This document shows positions 26,985-34,698 of a stretch of DNA of 64,000 bases, in pieces. The DNA lies in NCBI RefSeq assembly GCF_014384785.1, contig NZ_JACRSU010000002.1:1-64000 (forward strand), in the 5' to 3' direction. How positions within the stretch are numbered: position 1 is the stretch's first letter; each line of letters begins with the position of its first letter. The notes below the pieces were generated by a model, which saw only the letters and a list, made by a program, of their open reading frames with translations, did no database searches and had not been told where the DNA came from. A program made the translations under genes and the position numbers. The stretch is from Congzhengia minquanensis (GTDB lineage: Bacteria > Bacillota > Clostridia > UBA1381 > UBA9506).

Positions 26985-27703
26985 AAATTATGAATCGCAT
27001 TCACGAAAAGGCAAACGACAATGCAAACAAACCTGGAGTTACAATCGCATTTTTAGGCGACAGTGTGACCCAAGGCTGTTTTGAGCTATACAAAAAAAGC
27101 GACGGAAGTATTGAAACGGTTTTTGATAAAACCAATGCATATCACACGTACCTAAATCGGATTTTATCGTTACTATATCCATCCGTGCCAGTCAATATCA
27201 TCAATGCCGGAATCAGCGGCGACAATGCGACTCATGGATTTGAGCGACTGGAGCGCGACGTTTTGCGGTACAGTCCGGATCTGGTAGTGGTTTGCTTTGG
27301 ATTAAATGATGCAATGGCCGGATTAAGCGGCATTTCTCAATATAAAGCAGCACTAAAGAATATTTTCCTTACGTTGCAAAAGGAAACAATTGAAACTATT
27401 TTTATGACGCCAAATATGATGAATACATATGTCAGCAGTTGCATTACGGATGCTGACTGCCGGGCCATTGCAGAGGCATCACAAAGTGTGCAAAACAGTG
27501 CTGTTTTAGAAAAGTATTTAAGCGAGGCACATTCGCTGTGTATCGAATATAATATTCCGGTTTGCGATTGCTACTTTAAATGGAAGCAATTATACGAAAA
27601 CGGTGTTGATACAACGATGCTTTTGGCAAACAGAATAAATCATCCTGTCAGGGAAATGAATTGGTTGTTTGCCGTTTCATTGGTTGAAACCATGATGAAT
27701 TAA
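26981..27703 (+). CDS. SGNH/GDSL hydrolase, probable carbohydrate esterase
   Basis: The 240-residue protein shows block I IAFLGDSVTQG, block II NAGISGDNATHG, block III FGLNDA and a C-terminal NRINHPVREMNWLFA with the catalytic histidine. The usual Asp three residues before that His is replaced by Arg, a pattern I know from a subgroup with NRINHP. No signal peptide is visible, which fits intracellular work with the rhamnosidase. A role in removing acetyl or similar esters from rhamnose-containing oligosaccharides is inferred from the operon. The start overlaps the rhamnosidase stop (ATGA). Confidence 0.82.
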   Translation: MKIMNRIHEKANDNANKPGVTIAFLGDSVTQGCFELYKKSDGSIETVFDKTNAYHTYLNRILSLLYPSVPVNIINAGISGDNATHGFERLERDVLRYSPDLVVVCFGLNDAMAGLSGISQYKAALKNIFLTLQKETIETIFMTPNMMNTYVSSCITDADCRAIAEASQSVQNSAVLEKYLSEAHSLCIEYNIPVCDCYFKWKQLYENGVDTTMLLANRINHPVREMNWLFAVSLVETMMN

Positions 27704-27731
27704 TAATCCACAATACAGAAGGGAGAAAAAA

Positions 27732-28304
27732 ATGAAAAAAATATGCAATAAGGAAATTTTGGTTGGTGCCGATTTTGCCGGTTTTCCGTTAAAAGAGGTT
27801 GTTGTAAAGCACCTTGAGAAAAAAGGCTGGAAAGTGACGGACATTGGAGTAAAAGCGGACTCCGATCCTAACAATACAGACCTGATGTTTCACCGGGTGG
27901 GCCTGCACGCCGGCGCATTAATTTCTGAGGGTGAATTTGAACGTGCATTGTTGTTTTGTGGAACGGGCATGGGAATTCATATTGCGGCAAGCAAATGCCC
28001 TCATGTTCACGCTGGCGTTGTTGAAAGTGTTCCTGCCGCGCTTCGTGCGGTTACAGGAAATGGTGTAAATGCATTGGCAATGGGCGCCTTTTACGTTGCA
28101 CCGCAAATGGGCTGCGAAATTGCAGATGCATATCTTAATGCAGAGCTCGGCAGTGGATATGAATGGTGGACGAATTTCTATGAATTTCATAAGCTTGCAA
28201 TTGACGAATTGGAGGCTTTTGACTATGATTCCTTTGTAAAAAATGGTTTTAAAGTGCAAAAGCTGGGAGATTATCCACTAAAGATGGAAACAAAATCAGA
28301 ATAA
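27732..28304 (+). CDS. RpiB/LacA/LacB-family sugar-phosphate isomerase
   Basis: The 190-residue protein has the RpiB-family pattern: an N-terminal VGADFAGFPLKEVV, then ALLFCGTGMGIHIAASK with the conserved Cys in the phosphate-binding loop, and the NGVNALAMGA stretch. Such enzymes interconvert aldose and ketose phosphates. A plain ribose-5-phosphate isomerase is about 150 residues; the extra C-terminal part here and its place behind a rhamnosidase and an esterase favour a sugar-specific role. It begins 28 bases after the esterase gene with GGGAGA ahead, and ends the operon before a terminator. Confidence 0.83.
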   Translation: MKKICNKEILVGADFAGFPLKEVVVKHLEKKGWKVTDIGVKADSDPNNTDLMFHRVGLHAGALISEGEFERALLFCGTGMGIHIAASKCPHVHAGVVESVPAALRAVTGNGVNALAMGAFYVAPQMGCEIADAYLNAELGSGYEWWTNFYEFHKLAIDELEAFDYDSFVKNGFKVQKLGDYPLKMETKSE

Positions 28305-28317
28305 TGCGTAAACACAT

Positions 28318-28347
28318 AAAAAAGCAACTGCTTTTGCAGTTGCTTTT
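28318..28347. terminator. bidirectional terminator between the sugar operon and rpsU
   Basis: A perfect 13-bp stem (AAAAAGCAACTGC at 28318-28330, TTTT loop, complement at 28335-28347) has A-rich and T-rich flanks and so can stop transcription from both convergent genes. Confidence 0.85.
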
Positions 28348-28359
28348 TTATTATTTAAA

Positions 28360-28536
28360 TTATTTAAACTTTCTTTTTCTTGCCGCTTCCGATTTCTTTT
28401 TTCTTTTAACGCTCGGTTTTTCGTAGTGTTCACGTTTTCTGATTTCAGATAAAACACCATCTTTTGCGCAAGAACGCTTAAAACGTCTTAATGCGCTATC
28501 TAAAGACTCATGATCTTTTATTCTTATTTCTGACAT
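28360..28536 (-). CDS. rpsU: 30S ribosomal protein S21
   Basis: The 58-residue basic protein starts [19 protein letters not shown], continues with [16 protein letters not shown] and ends in a Lys/Arg-rich tail, typical of bacterial S21 in length and sequence. S21 sits on the small subunit near the mRNA anti-Shine-Dalgarno region. ATG 28536 is chosen because GGGAGG lies about 9 bases upstream; an upstream in-frame start at 28560 lies beyond that site. It is a single gene with its own promoter at 28635-28664; the usual neighbour yqeY is absent. Confidence 0.97.
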   Translation of the reverse strand: MSEIRIKDHESLDSALRRFKRSCAKDGVLSEIRKREHYEKPSVKRKKKSEAARKRKFK

Positions 28537-28634
28537 TACTGATTCCCTCCCTCCGCTCAAACGAGTTCGGAATTGATAAATTGAACAATTCCTCTTTGTC
28601 GCGGATTTAACTCTGCTACAAAATCACAAGAAAC

Positions 28635-28664
28635 ATTATAACCTATTTATGTATAAAATGTCAA
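28635..28664 (-). promoter_or_regulatory. sigma-A-type promoter of rpsU
   Basis: On the minus strand perfect TTGACA (28664-28659), 18 bases, perfect TATAAT (28640-28635), about 98 bases before the rpsU start. Confidence 0.75.
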
Positions 28665-28731
28665 TACCAACTTAAAATATTTTTAGTTTGTTAAAATTTA
28701 TGAAAAAAATCAGAAAAAATAAAAAAAACAG

Positions 28732-28760
28732 TTGCATTTCAAATGGAATTGTGGTAAAAT
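28732..28760 (+). promoter_or_regulatory. sigma-A-type promoter of rpsT
   Basis: TTGCAT (28732-28737), 17 bases, TAAAAT (28755-28760), 37 bases before the TTG start of rpsT. Confidence 0.65.
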
Positions 28761-28797
28761 ACATAAAGTCAAATAAGTTTGGGTGGAGGTGAAAAAT

Positions 28798-29064
28798 TTG
28801 CCAAACATTAAATCAGCTAAAAAAAGAGTTAAGGTTATTGAAACCAAAACCTTGAGAAACCAGATGGTTAAATCCGCATTAAGAACATATATCAAAAAAT
28901 TCGAAGCACTTGCTGAGAATGGCAATAAAGCGGAAGCAGAGGCTGCTTTTAAGATTGCTGTTAAGAAAATTGACCAGGCAGTTGCCAAGGGTATTGTGAA
29001 GAAAAACACAGCTTCCAGAAAGAAGTCGCAGCTTGCACTCAAACTCAATAAAATTGGTGCATAA
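28798..29064 (+). CDS. rpsT: 30S ribosomal protein S20
   Basis: The 88-residue basic helical protein begins LPNIKSAKKRVKVIE and contains RNQMVKSALRTYIKKF and KKNTASRKKSQL, standard for S20. The start is a TTG at 28798: a strong GGAGGTGA lies 6 bases before it, while the in-frame GTG at 28783 overlaps that site and would add residues not seen in S20. A TTG start in rpsT is also known from E. coli, where it limits expression. In many Bacillota rpsT lies beside holA; here holA is 30 kb away. Confidence 0.97.
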   Translation: MPNIKSAKKRVKVIETKTLRNQMVKSALRTYIKKFEALAENGNKAEAEAAFKIAVKKIDQAVAKGIVKKNTASRKKSQLALKLNKIGA

Positions 29065-29075
29065 AAAAGAATGTT

Positions 29076-29119
29076 AGAGCTGAACAGTTAATTCTGTTCG
29101 GCTCTTATTTCGTTATTTT
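29076..29119 (+). terminator. terminator of rpsT
   Basis: A 12-bp stem with one G-T pair (AGAGCTGAACAG at 29076-29087 against 29094-29105) and a 6-base loop are followed by a T-rich but interrupted run. Confidence 0.65.
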
Positions 29120-29145
29120 AAGCTTAAAAGGGGAGTGATCATACA

Positions 29146-29790
29146 ATGTCTACTATATTGATTTTTGTGCGGCACGGTGAAAGCGAGGGCAATCGGTCCG
29201 ACTCTTTTAACGGCCACGTTAATGTGCCGCTGACGGATTTGGGCAAACGCCAAGCTCAAAAAACAGCTGAATTTTTAGACCGTTATAAAATAGACGCAGT
29301 GTATTCCAGCGATTTAGCTAGGGCTTATGAAACAGCTAAATTTACGGCAGACAGGCAGGGGCTTACAGTTGTAATCTCAAAAAATCTGCGGGAAATTAAC
29401 GGCGGAGATTTTGAGGGTGTGAAATACAGCGAAATTGAAGCACGGTTTCCAAACGAATATCATGACTGGCGAAACGACATGGGAAACTGCCGATGTCCTA
29501 ACGGTGAAAGCGTGCGGGAACTTGCCACGCGTGTAAATCAAGAGGTTATTGCAATTGCCGAAAAACACAAAGGACAAACTGTTTTGATCGCGACACACGG
29601 CACGCCTATGCGAGCCATGTCAACCGTTTGGTTTAAAAAGGACATTACAGACATCAGAGATTACGACTGGGTGAAAAATGCGTCCGTCACTGTGGTAAAC
29701 TATGACGACCTAAAAAATCCCAAAGTGGAATTGTACGACGAGCACGACCACTTAAATGGCCTTTTAACAGAGCTTCCTGCTTACATATAA
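29146..29790 (+). CDS. histidine phosphatase family protein (GpmB/CobC-like)
   Basis: The 214-residue protein belongs to the histidine phosphatase (phosphoglycerate mutase-like) clan. The catalytic RHG motif is in FVRHGESEGN at residues 8-17, the second Arg in VYSSDLARAYETA, the acid in LREINGGDFEG, and the second His in LIATHGTPMRA. It is cytoplasmic. Members dephosphorylate small phosphorylated substrates; some act in cobalamin synthesis as CobC, but no cobalamin gene is near. A GGGGAG site lies 11 bases ahead of the ATG at 29146. The gene stands alone between rpsT and the recombinase gene. Confidence 0.92.
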   Translation: MSTILIFVRHGESEGNRSDSFNGHVNVPLTDLGKRQAQKTAEFLDRYKIDAVYSSDLARAYETAKFTADRQGLTVVISKNLREINGGDFEGVKYSEIEARFPNEYHDWRNDMGNCRCPNGESVRELATRVNQEVIAIAEKHKGQTVLIATHGTPMRAMSTVWFKKDITDIRDYDWVKNASVTVVNYDDLKNPKVELYDEHDHLNGLLTELPAYI

Positions 29791-29800
29791 CGGTTTTGGC

Positions 29801-29874
29801 TTGACAAATCGAAACGGAGAAGCTATAATAAAGTTATACCCAATTATACAAAATAAGAATTTTGTATAATTGGG
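29801..29874 (+). promoter_or_regulatory. consensus promoter with 5' hairpin leader of the recombinase gene
   Basis: A perfect sigma-A promoter (TTGACA 29801-29806, 17 bases, TATAAT 29824-29829) puts the transcript start near 29836. A perfect 16-bp inverted repeat with a 4-base AAGA loop (CCCAATTATACAAAAT at 29839-29854, complement at 29859-29874) follows almost at once, so the mRNA would begin with a stable hairpin. No T-run follows the stem, so it is not a terminator. It may stabilise the mRNA or bind a regulator as DNA. Confidence 0.8.
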
Positions 29875-29900
29875 AGAAGACAAAAACAGGAAGTGGTATT

Positions 29901-30881
29901 ATGCAAAGCAAACAGATGCTCGACGAGGCGCCATATTACTTAAAGGATTTTATTATGTACATGGAAACCATTAAAGGCAAATCGGAAAAAACGGTTGATG
30001 AATACTTTTTCGATTTAAGAACTTTTTTAAGGTACATGAAGGTTTTAAAAGGTCAAGCTCAAATTGATGATTTCGACAACATTTCCATTCGTGATATCCC
30101 CATTGAGTTTATCCGTGAAATTACTTTGCATGATTTATATGAATACCTTTCCTATACGCTTCGGGAACGTTTAAACAACGCAAACTCCCGGGCACGCAAA
30201 GTTTCATCTTTAAAATCATTTTTTAAATATTTGCTCAATAAGGCAAAACTTATTGCGTTTAATCCCGCTGCTGAGCTTGACGCGCCAAAAAAACCGAAAA
30301 CTTTGCCAAAATATCTTTCTTTAGACGAGAGCAAAAAACTTTTGGAAAGCATTGACGGCACGTATAAATATCGGGATTATGCAATTATTACCATTTTTTT
30401 GAACTGTGGTCTGCGGCTTTCTGAAATGGCCGGGATTAATTTAAAAGACATTCACGAGGACAAACTTACAGTTTTTGGTAAAGGCGCCAAAGAACGCACC
30501 GTCTATTTAAATGCAGCCTGTGTAAATGCAATTTCAGATTATGTGAAAAACGAACGCCCCAAGGATGGCATTAAATCACCTCACAAAGATGCTTTGTTTT
30601 TGAGCAGGCTGAACCAAAGAATCAGCGTAAAAACCATTCAGCATATTGTAAAAAAGCATTTGGAGGCAGCCGGGCTGGACACCGCAAAATATTCCGTTCA
30701 CAAACTGCGCCACACCGCTGCAACGTTAATGTACCGATACGGTCATGTCGATGTGCGTGTGCTTCAGGAAATACTTGGCCACACGGATTTATCGACCACT
30801 CAAATTTATACGCATTTAGATGATGAACAGCTTCGCAGTGCGTCTATGGCAAACCCACTATCTGAAATCAACAAAAAATAA
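29901..30881 (+). CDS. tyrosine recombinase (XerC/XerD-like)
   Basis: The 326-residue integrase-family protein has an N-terminal core-binding SAM-like domain (about 1-115) and a catalytic domain with Arg in CGLRLSEMAGI, a Lys turn FGKGAKERTVYL, the HKLRHTAATLM box with His and Arg, LGHTDLSTTQIYTH with the second His, and the nucleophile Tyr. All active-site residues are present. ATG 29901 is chosen because AGGAAGTGG lies close ahead; an in-frame start at 29862 lies inside the hairpin leader. In Bacillota such genes can be the chromosomal dimer resolvase XerC/XerD. The lack of nearby mobile genes favours that reading over a phage integrase. Confidence 0.9.
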   Translation: MQSKQMLDEAPYYLKDFIMYMETIKGKSEKTVDEYFFDLRTFLRYMKVLKGQAQIDDFDNISIRDIPIEFIREITLHDLYEYLSYTLRERLNNANSRARKVSSLKSFFKYLLNKAKLIAFNPAAELDAPKKPKTLPKYLSLDESKKLLESIDGTYKYRDYAIITIFLNCGLRLSEMAGINLKDIHEDKLTVFGKGAKERTVYLNAACVNAISDYVKNERPKDGIKSPHKDALFLSRLNQRISVKTIQHIVKKHLEAAGLDTAKYSVHKLRHTAATLMYRYGHVDVRVLQEILGHTDLSTTQIYTHLDDEQLRSASMANPLSEINKK

Positions 30882-30891
30882 AGAAGATATA

Positions 30892-30924
30892 AAAAGCAGA
30901 CGGCATTAAAACCGTTCTGCTTTT
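30892..30924 (+). terminator. terminator of the recombinase gene
   Basis: A 12-bp stem with one bulged T (AAAAGCAGACGG at 30892-30903, complement ending at 30924) is followed by TATATTTTTTG. Confidence 0.8.
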
Positions 30925-30945
30925 ATATTTTTTGTTAAAAACTTA

Positions 30946-30998
30946 TTGACATTAATACGATTTCGTATTATAATATATATTCAGTACGATTTCGTATT
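30946..30998 (+). promoter_or_regulatory. marR promoter with two operator palindromes
   Basis: TTGACA (30946-30951), 17 bases, TATAAT (30969-30974). Two near-identical palindromes overlap or follow it: AATACGATTTCGTATT at 30954-30969 inside the spacer and AGTACGATTTCGTATT at 30983-30998 between start and ribosome site. Their centres are 29 bp apart. This is a typical layout for MarR autorepression. Confidence 0.85.
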
Positions 30999-31012
30999 AT
31001 AAGGAGGACACG

Positions 31013-31486
31013 ATGGATCAAAAATATGAAATAGTTAGGCGCATTATGCTTGCAACCAATAAAATAGATGGTGTGTATTACCTTTTTGGAAAAAAGTGCG
31101 GCATTAACGAAAACACCCTTGCATTTTTTTATGCGCTCGCTGACGGAAAGCCACATTCACAAAAAGAAATTAGTGATGAATGGATAATCCCCCGCACAAC
31201 GATTAACTCTATCGTTAAAACTATGCTTGCCAGGGGATCTATTCAATTCTGTTCGGAGCATCACACAAAGGAAAAAGCCATTGTTTTGACGGAAACTGGC
31301 AAAGAATATGCAGATAAATATTTGACTGATATTTATTTGGCAGAAGAAAAAGCCATATCCAGGACCTTACAGAAATTCAAACCCGAATTTGTTGCAGCAT
31401 TAGAAGAGTTCAGCGATTGTTTGCACGAAGAATTCCAGGAAATTTTTCAGTACGAAAAGGAGCAGATAAAGCATGAACAGTTCTGA
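31013..31486 (+). CDS. MarR-family transcriptional regulator
   Basis: The 157-residue protein has a winged helix-turn-helix: KEISDEWIIPRTTINSIVKTMLARGSIQF, followed by the wing HHTKEKAIVLTETGKEYA. It is flanked by the helices that make the dimer. MarR proteins repress efflux or stress genes until a ligand releases them. AAGGAGG lies 6 bases before the ATG. The stop overlaps the start of the MATE transporter gene by 14 bases, and two palindromes overlap the promoter, so it likely represses itself and the pump together. Confidence 0.93.
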   Translation: MDQKYEIVRRIMLATNKIDGVYYLFGKKCGINENTLAFFYALADGKPHSQKEISDEWIIPRTTINSIVKTMLARGSIQFCSEHHTKEKAIVLTETGKEYADKYLTDIYLAEEKAISRTLQKFKPEFVAALEEFSDCLHEEFQEIFQYEKEQIKHEQF

Positions 31487-32804
31487 TTTATACGCAAAGG
31501 TTTCGCCATTAAAATTATTTTTTATGATCGCCATTCCCGGTGCAATAAGTATGATTGCTTCGTCATTGTGGGGATTATTTGATGGTATTTTTGTTGGCAA
31601 TTTCTTGGGTGAAACCGCTTTTGCCGCTCTCAATTTAGCGTTTCCATTTGTGCTGATTAATTTTTCATTGGCAGACTTAATCGGTGTCGGTTCCTCGGTT
31701 AATATATCAATATTTCTTGGCAAAAAACAAAACGAGGAGGCAAACAATTATTTTACTTGCGCTTGTTTGATGATTTTTGCAACGGGAATTGTTGTAGGCG
31801 CTGTTCTGTTTTTCTCCGCACCGCTTCTTATGCAACTTATGGGGGCTGATGACGATTTGGCAGCTATGGCAATTCAATATATACGGGTATATGCACTCGC
31901 ATCGCCATTTACAACAATGACTTTTGCTGTTGATAACTTTTTACGTATCTGCGGAAAAATCAAGAGCAGTATGGCGCTTAATATCATTATGTCAGTTTTG
32001 ATTTTGGGATTGGAGTATCTTTGCCTTTCCGTGCTTAAAATGGGTATCAGCGGCTCTGCCGCTGCAGTTAGCGGCGGAATGTTCATCTGCACTATAATTG
32101 CACTATATCCGTTTGTGAGAAAAAAGCTGACTTTGCGTTTTTGCAAACCGCACTTTGCCTTACAAATGGTACGCCAAGTTATAGCAGGCGGCAGCCCGAA
32201 TTTTTTGAGTAACGTTGCCGGACGTTTGACCTCTATCCTGATGAATATTGTTCTTCTTAAAATTGGCGGTACAATGGCAGTGAGCGTATATGGCGTTTTG
32301 GTTTATGTTGGAGATACGCTCCAACAGCTCTTATATGGAACTTGCGACGGCATGCAGCCGGCCATTGGATATAATTGGGGCGCTAAAAATATTGGAAGAG
32401 TTAAAAGCCTTATTCAATGCTGTGTTGCAGCCTGTGCGGTTATCTCTATCGGCGGAACAGTGCTTATGCTCGTTTTCCCGGAAAAGATTGTATCATTGTT
32501 TATGCAAAAAAATGAAACTGAGCTGCTTAAAATGTGCGCATATGCTTTGCCGTTATACAGTTTTACATTTTTAACAAGGTGGTTTGGGTTTGCCGTTCAG
32601 AACTTTTTGGTTGCGTTGGAAGTGCCGCTCCCCGCAACGATACTTTCCGTTTCTAATGCCCTTATTATCCCAATTGTATTGCTGCCGGTTTTGTGGCCGC
32701 TGAAATTAGATGGAATATGGCTAAACACACCGATTACATCTTTGCTTGTTTCTGTACTTGCACTGATCTTTTTTATCCGTCTGCGAAAAAAGATGATAGA
32801 ATAG
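31473..32804 (+). CDS. MATE-family efflux transporter
   Basis: The 443-residue integral membrane protein has about twelve transmembrane segments in two similar halves. It shows the MATE pattern ISMIASSLWGLFDGIFVGNFLG near the N-terminus and the repeated Gly/Asn stretches GGSPNFLSNVAGR and QPAIGYNWGAKN. MATE proteins expel cationic drugs or metabolites in exchange for sodium or protons. Its start overlaps the marR gene, so it is cotranscribed with it and controlled by it. A terminator follows directly. The substrate is unknown. Confidence 0.93.
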   Translation: MNSSDLYAKVSPLKLFFMIAIPGAISMIASSLWGLFDGIFVGNFLGETAFAALNLAFPFVLINFSLADLIGVGSSVNISIFLGKKQNEEANNYFTCACLMIFATGIVVGAVLFFSAPLLMQLMGADDDLAAMAIQYIRVYALASPFTTMTFAVDNFLRICGKIKSSMALNIIMSVLILGLEYLCLSVLKMGISGSAAAVSGGMFICTIIALYPFVRKKLTLRFCKPHFALQMVRQVIAGGSPNFLSNVAGRLTSILMNIVLLKIGGTMAVSVYGVLVYVGDTLQQLLYGTCDGMQPAIGYNWGAKNIGRVKSLIQCCVAACAVISIGGTVLMLVFPEKIVSLFMQKNETELLKMCAYALPLYSFTFLTRWFGFAVQNFLVALEVPLPATILSVSNALIIPIVLLPVLWPLKLDGIWLNTPITSLLVSVLALIFFIRLRKKMIE

Positions 32805-32810
32805 AGTGAA

Positions 32811-32847
32811 AAAAGCGGGAAAAGTCATTAAACCTTTTCCCGCTTTT
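32811..32847. terminator. bidirectional terminator between the MATE gene and lonB
   Basis: A perfect 14-bp stem (AAAAGCGGGAAAAG at 32811-32824, complement at 32834-32847) with A- and T-rich ends sits between the two convergent genes. Confidence 0.85.
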
Positions 32848-32856
32848 CATATATAT

Positions 32857-34554
32857 TTAACTTAAAACGTTATTGCCCGAAACGCTCTCAGCAGTTAAGA
32901 CCTGTTCACCAGTTACGGCATAGTGGTTATTCTCCGCTGTGTCAAGACTGTCTTTAAATACCGCTGCCATAATTTCGTCAATGTTTTTAACAGGTATCAC
33001 CGCAATACCCTGGGCGTGTAGAAAGCTTCTGTCGTTATCCTGCGGAATATAAACCCGTTGCGCACCTGCCTCTTTCGCCGCGGCGACCTTTTCCGCAACA
33101 CCGCCAACCGGCATTACATTGCCAAATATTGAAATTTCACCTGTAAAAGCAATGTCGTTCCGCACTGGAATATGGTGAATTGCCGAAAACAGTGAAACAA
33201 GGATTGCCGTTCCGGCGGAAGGACCGTCTACTGGCATACCACCGGGAAAATTCAGATGAATGTTGTAATCCTTTGTGTTCGTGTGCAGCTTTTCAGCCAA
33301 AACGGTAATTGCATTTTCAATGGAAGCTTTCACGGTGCTTTCCCGTTTTAAAGACTGTCCCCTTCTCTCGATGGTTTCACTCTCCACCACGCCCGTTATT
33401 TTAATGGCGCCCTTGCTGGGCTCACAGGGATTTGCCTCGGCCTCAATGGTCATCACAGTTCCCATGTTGGCTCCATACACCGCCAGGCCGTTAACGCGCC
33501 CAATCAGTTCGTCTTTTGTCACCTTAATTTCTGCCCTCGGTGTGCATCTTGTGGACTCTGCCACCCATTCTACGTCCTCTAAAGTGATTCTTGTCCTGTT
33601 TTCAAGAGAAGCACAGGAGCCGGCCGTCTGAACAATGTTCACTGCGTCGCGGCCGTTGTCGGCATATTCGGAAAGCCGGCTAACCGCTTCGCGGCTGATT
33701 GAAAACCCGCCTTTTATTGCTGCATTCTCGCTGATTTTCATGATTTCTTTTTTTGTCAGCGGTCTAAAATAAATTTCTGTGCATCTGGAGCGCAGCGCAG
33801 GAGGAATTTCTTCCGGAGAGCTGGTGGTTGCAGCTACCAGCCTAAAGTCGGCAGGCATTCCCTTTTGAAAAATTTCGTGAATATACATTGGAATCTCACG
33901 ATTATTCTTTGCATAGTAAGCTGACTCGAAATAAACCTTTCTGTCTTCTAAAACCTTTAAAAGCTTGTTCATCTGCACGGGATGCAGTTCACCAATTTCG
34001 TCGATAAACAAAATGCCGCCGTGCGCTTTTGTAACTGCACCGGCTTTGGGCTGAGGAATTCCCGCAGGCCCATATGCCCCGGCACCCTGATAAATTGGGT
34101 CGTGCACAGAGCCCATTAAAGGGTCTGCAATGCCCCGTTCGTCAAACCGCATGGTGGTGGCGTCCATTTCCACAAATTGTGCATGGCTTCCAAAGGGAGA
34201 CACTGAATTGGCAACCGCTTCTTTCAGCACCGTTCTTGCCGCGGCGGTCTTCCCCACTCCCGGCGGTCCATAAATAATGACGTGCTGAGGATTTTTTCCG
34301 CACAGCGCCGCTTTTAAAGCCTTTAAACCGTCTTCCTGACCCACAATTTCCTCCAGCGAGGAGGGGCGTGTTTTTTCAGACAACGGTTCGGTTAATGATG
34401 TTTTTTGCATTCTGCGCAGCTTTTCAAGCTCGCCGTTTGCATCTCTATGAATACTGCTCTTTGTGCTTTTCTGCGATTTCAGCATGGTATAAAAATAAAT
34501 TCCCATAACGCATAAAAGCCAAAGCTGCACAGCTGTCATAATAACATTTAGCAT
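32857..34554 (-). CDS. lonB: ATP-dependent protease LonB
   Basis: The 565-residue protein has an N-terminal membrane segment (residues about 5-23), an AAA+ domain with Walker A GPPGVGKTAAART and Walker B ILFIDEIGEL, and a C-terminal Lon protease domain. The catalytic Ser is in DGPSAGTA (about residue 445), the Lys in GGVAEKVAAAKEAG about 43 residues later, the same distance as in Lon. It lacks the N-terminal substrate-binding domain of LonA. In Bacillus, LonB is produced in the forespore, which suggests an endospore-former lineage. It stands alone, divergent from yqhQ. Confidence 0.95.
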   Translation of the reverse strand: MLNVIMTAVQLWLLCVMGIYFYTMLKSQKSTKSSIHRDANGELEKLRRMQKTSLTEPLSEKTRPSSLEEIVGQEDGLKALKAALCGKNPQHVIIYGPPGVGKTAAARTVLKEAVANSVSPFGSHAQFVEMDATTMRFDERGIADPLMGSVHDPIYQGAGAYGPAGIPQPKAGAVTKAHGGILFIDEIGELHPVQMNKLLKVLEDRKVYFESAYYAKNNREIPMYIHEIFQKGMPADFRLVAATTSSPEEIPPALRSRCTEIYFRPLTKKEIMKISENAAIKGGFSISREAVSRLSEYADNGRDAVNIVQTAGSCASLENRTRITLEDVEWVAESTRCTPRAEIKVTKDELIGRVNGLAVYGANMGTVMTIEAEANPCEPSKGAIKITGVVESETIERRGQSLKRESTVKASIENAITVLAEKLHTNTKDYNIHLNFPGGMPVDGPSAGTAILVSLFSAIHHIPVRNDIAFTGEISIFGNVMPVGGVAEKVAAAKEAGAQRVYIPQDNDRSFLHAQGIAVIPVKNIDEIMAAVFKDSLDTAENNHYAVTGEQVLTAESVSGNNVLS

Positions 34555-34630
34555 AATAAATTCCTCCCATCTACAAAATTTAGTATTGACAGATAAAGTT
34601 CTTTTATTTCAAAAGTTAATAAATTTTTCA

Positions 34631-34659
34631 TTGTTTTTTCCTTCTATATATGGTAAAAT
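34631..34659 (+). promoter_or_regulatory. putative promoter of the yqhQ operon
   Basis: TTGTTT (34631-34636), 17 bases, TAAAAT (34654-34659), 39 bases before the yqhQ start. Confidence 0.5.
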
Positions 34660-34698
34660 AAGATGATAAAATTATTTTAGAAAGCGCAGGTAAAATGC

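Noticed and set aside
29801..30881. Phage or integrative element around the tyrosine recombinase
   Set aside because: No excisionase, phage, relaxase or attachment-site repeats lie nearby; neighbours are rpsT, a phosphatase and a MarR-MATE operon. The protein reads like a chromosomal Xer-type enzyme.
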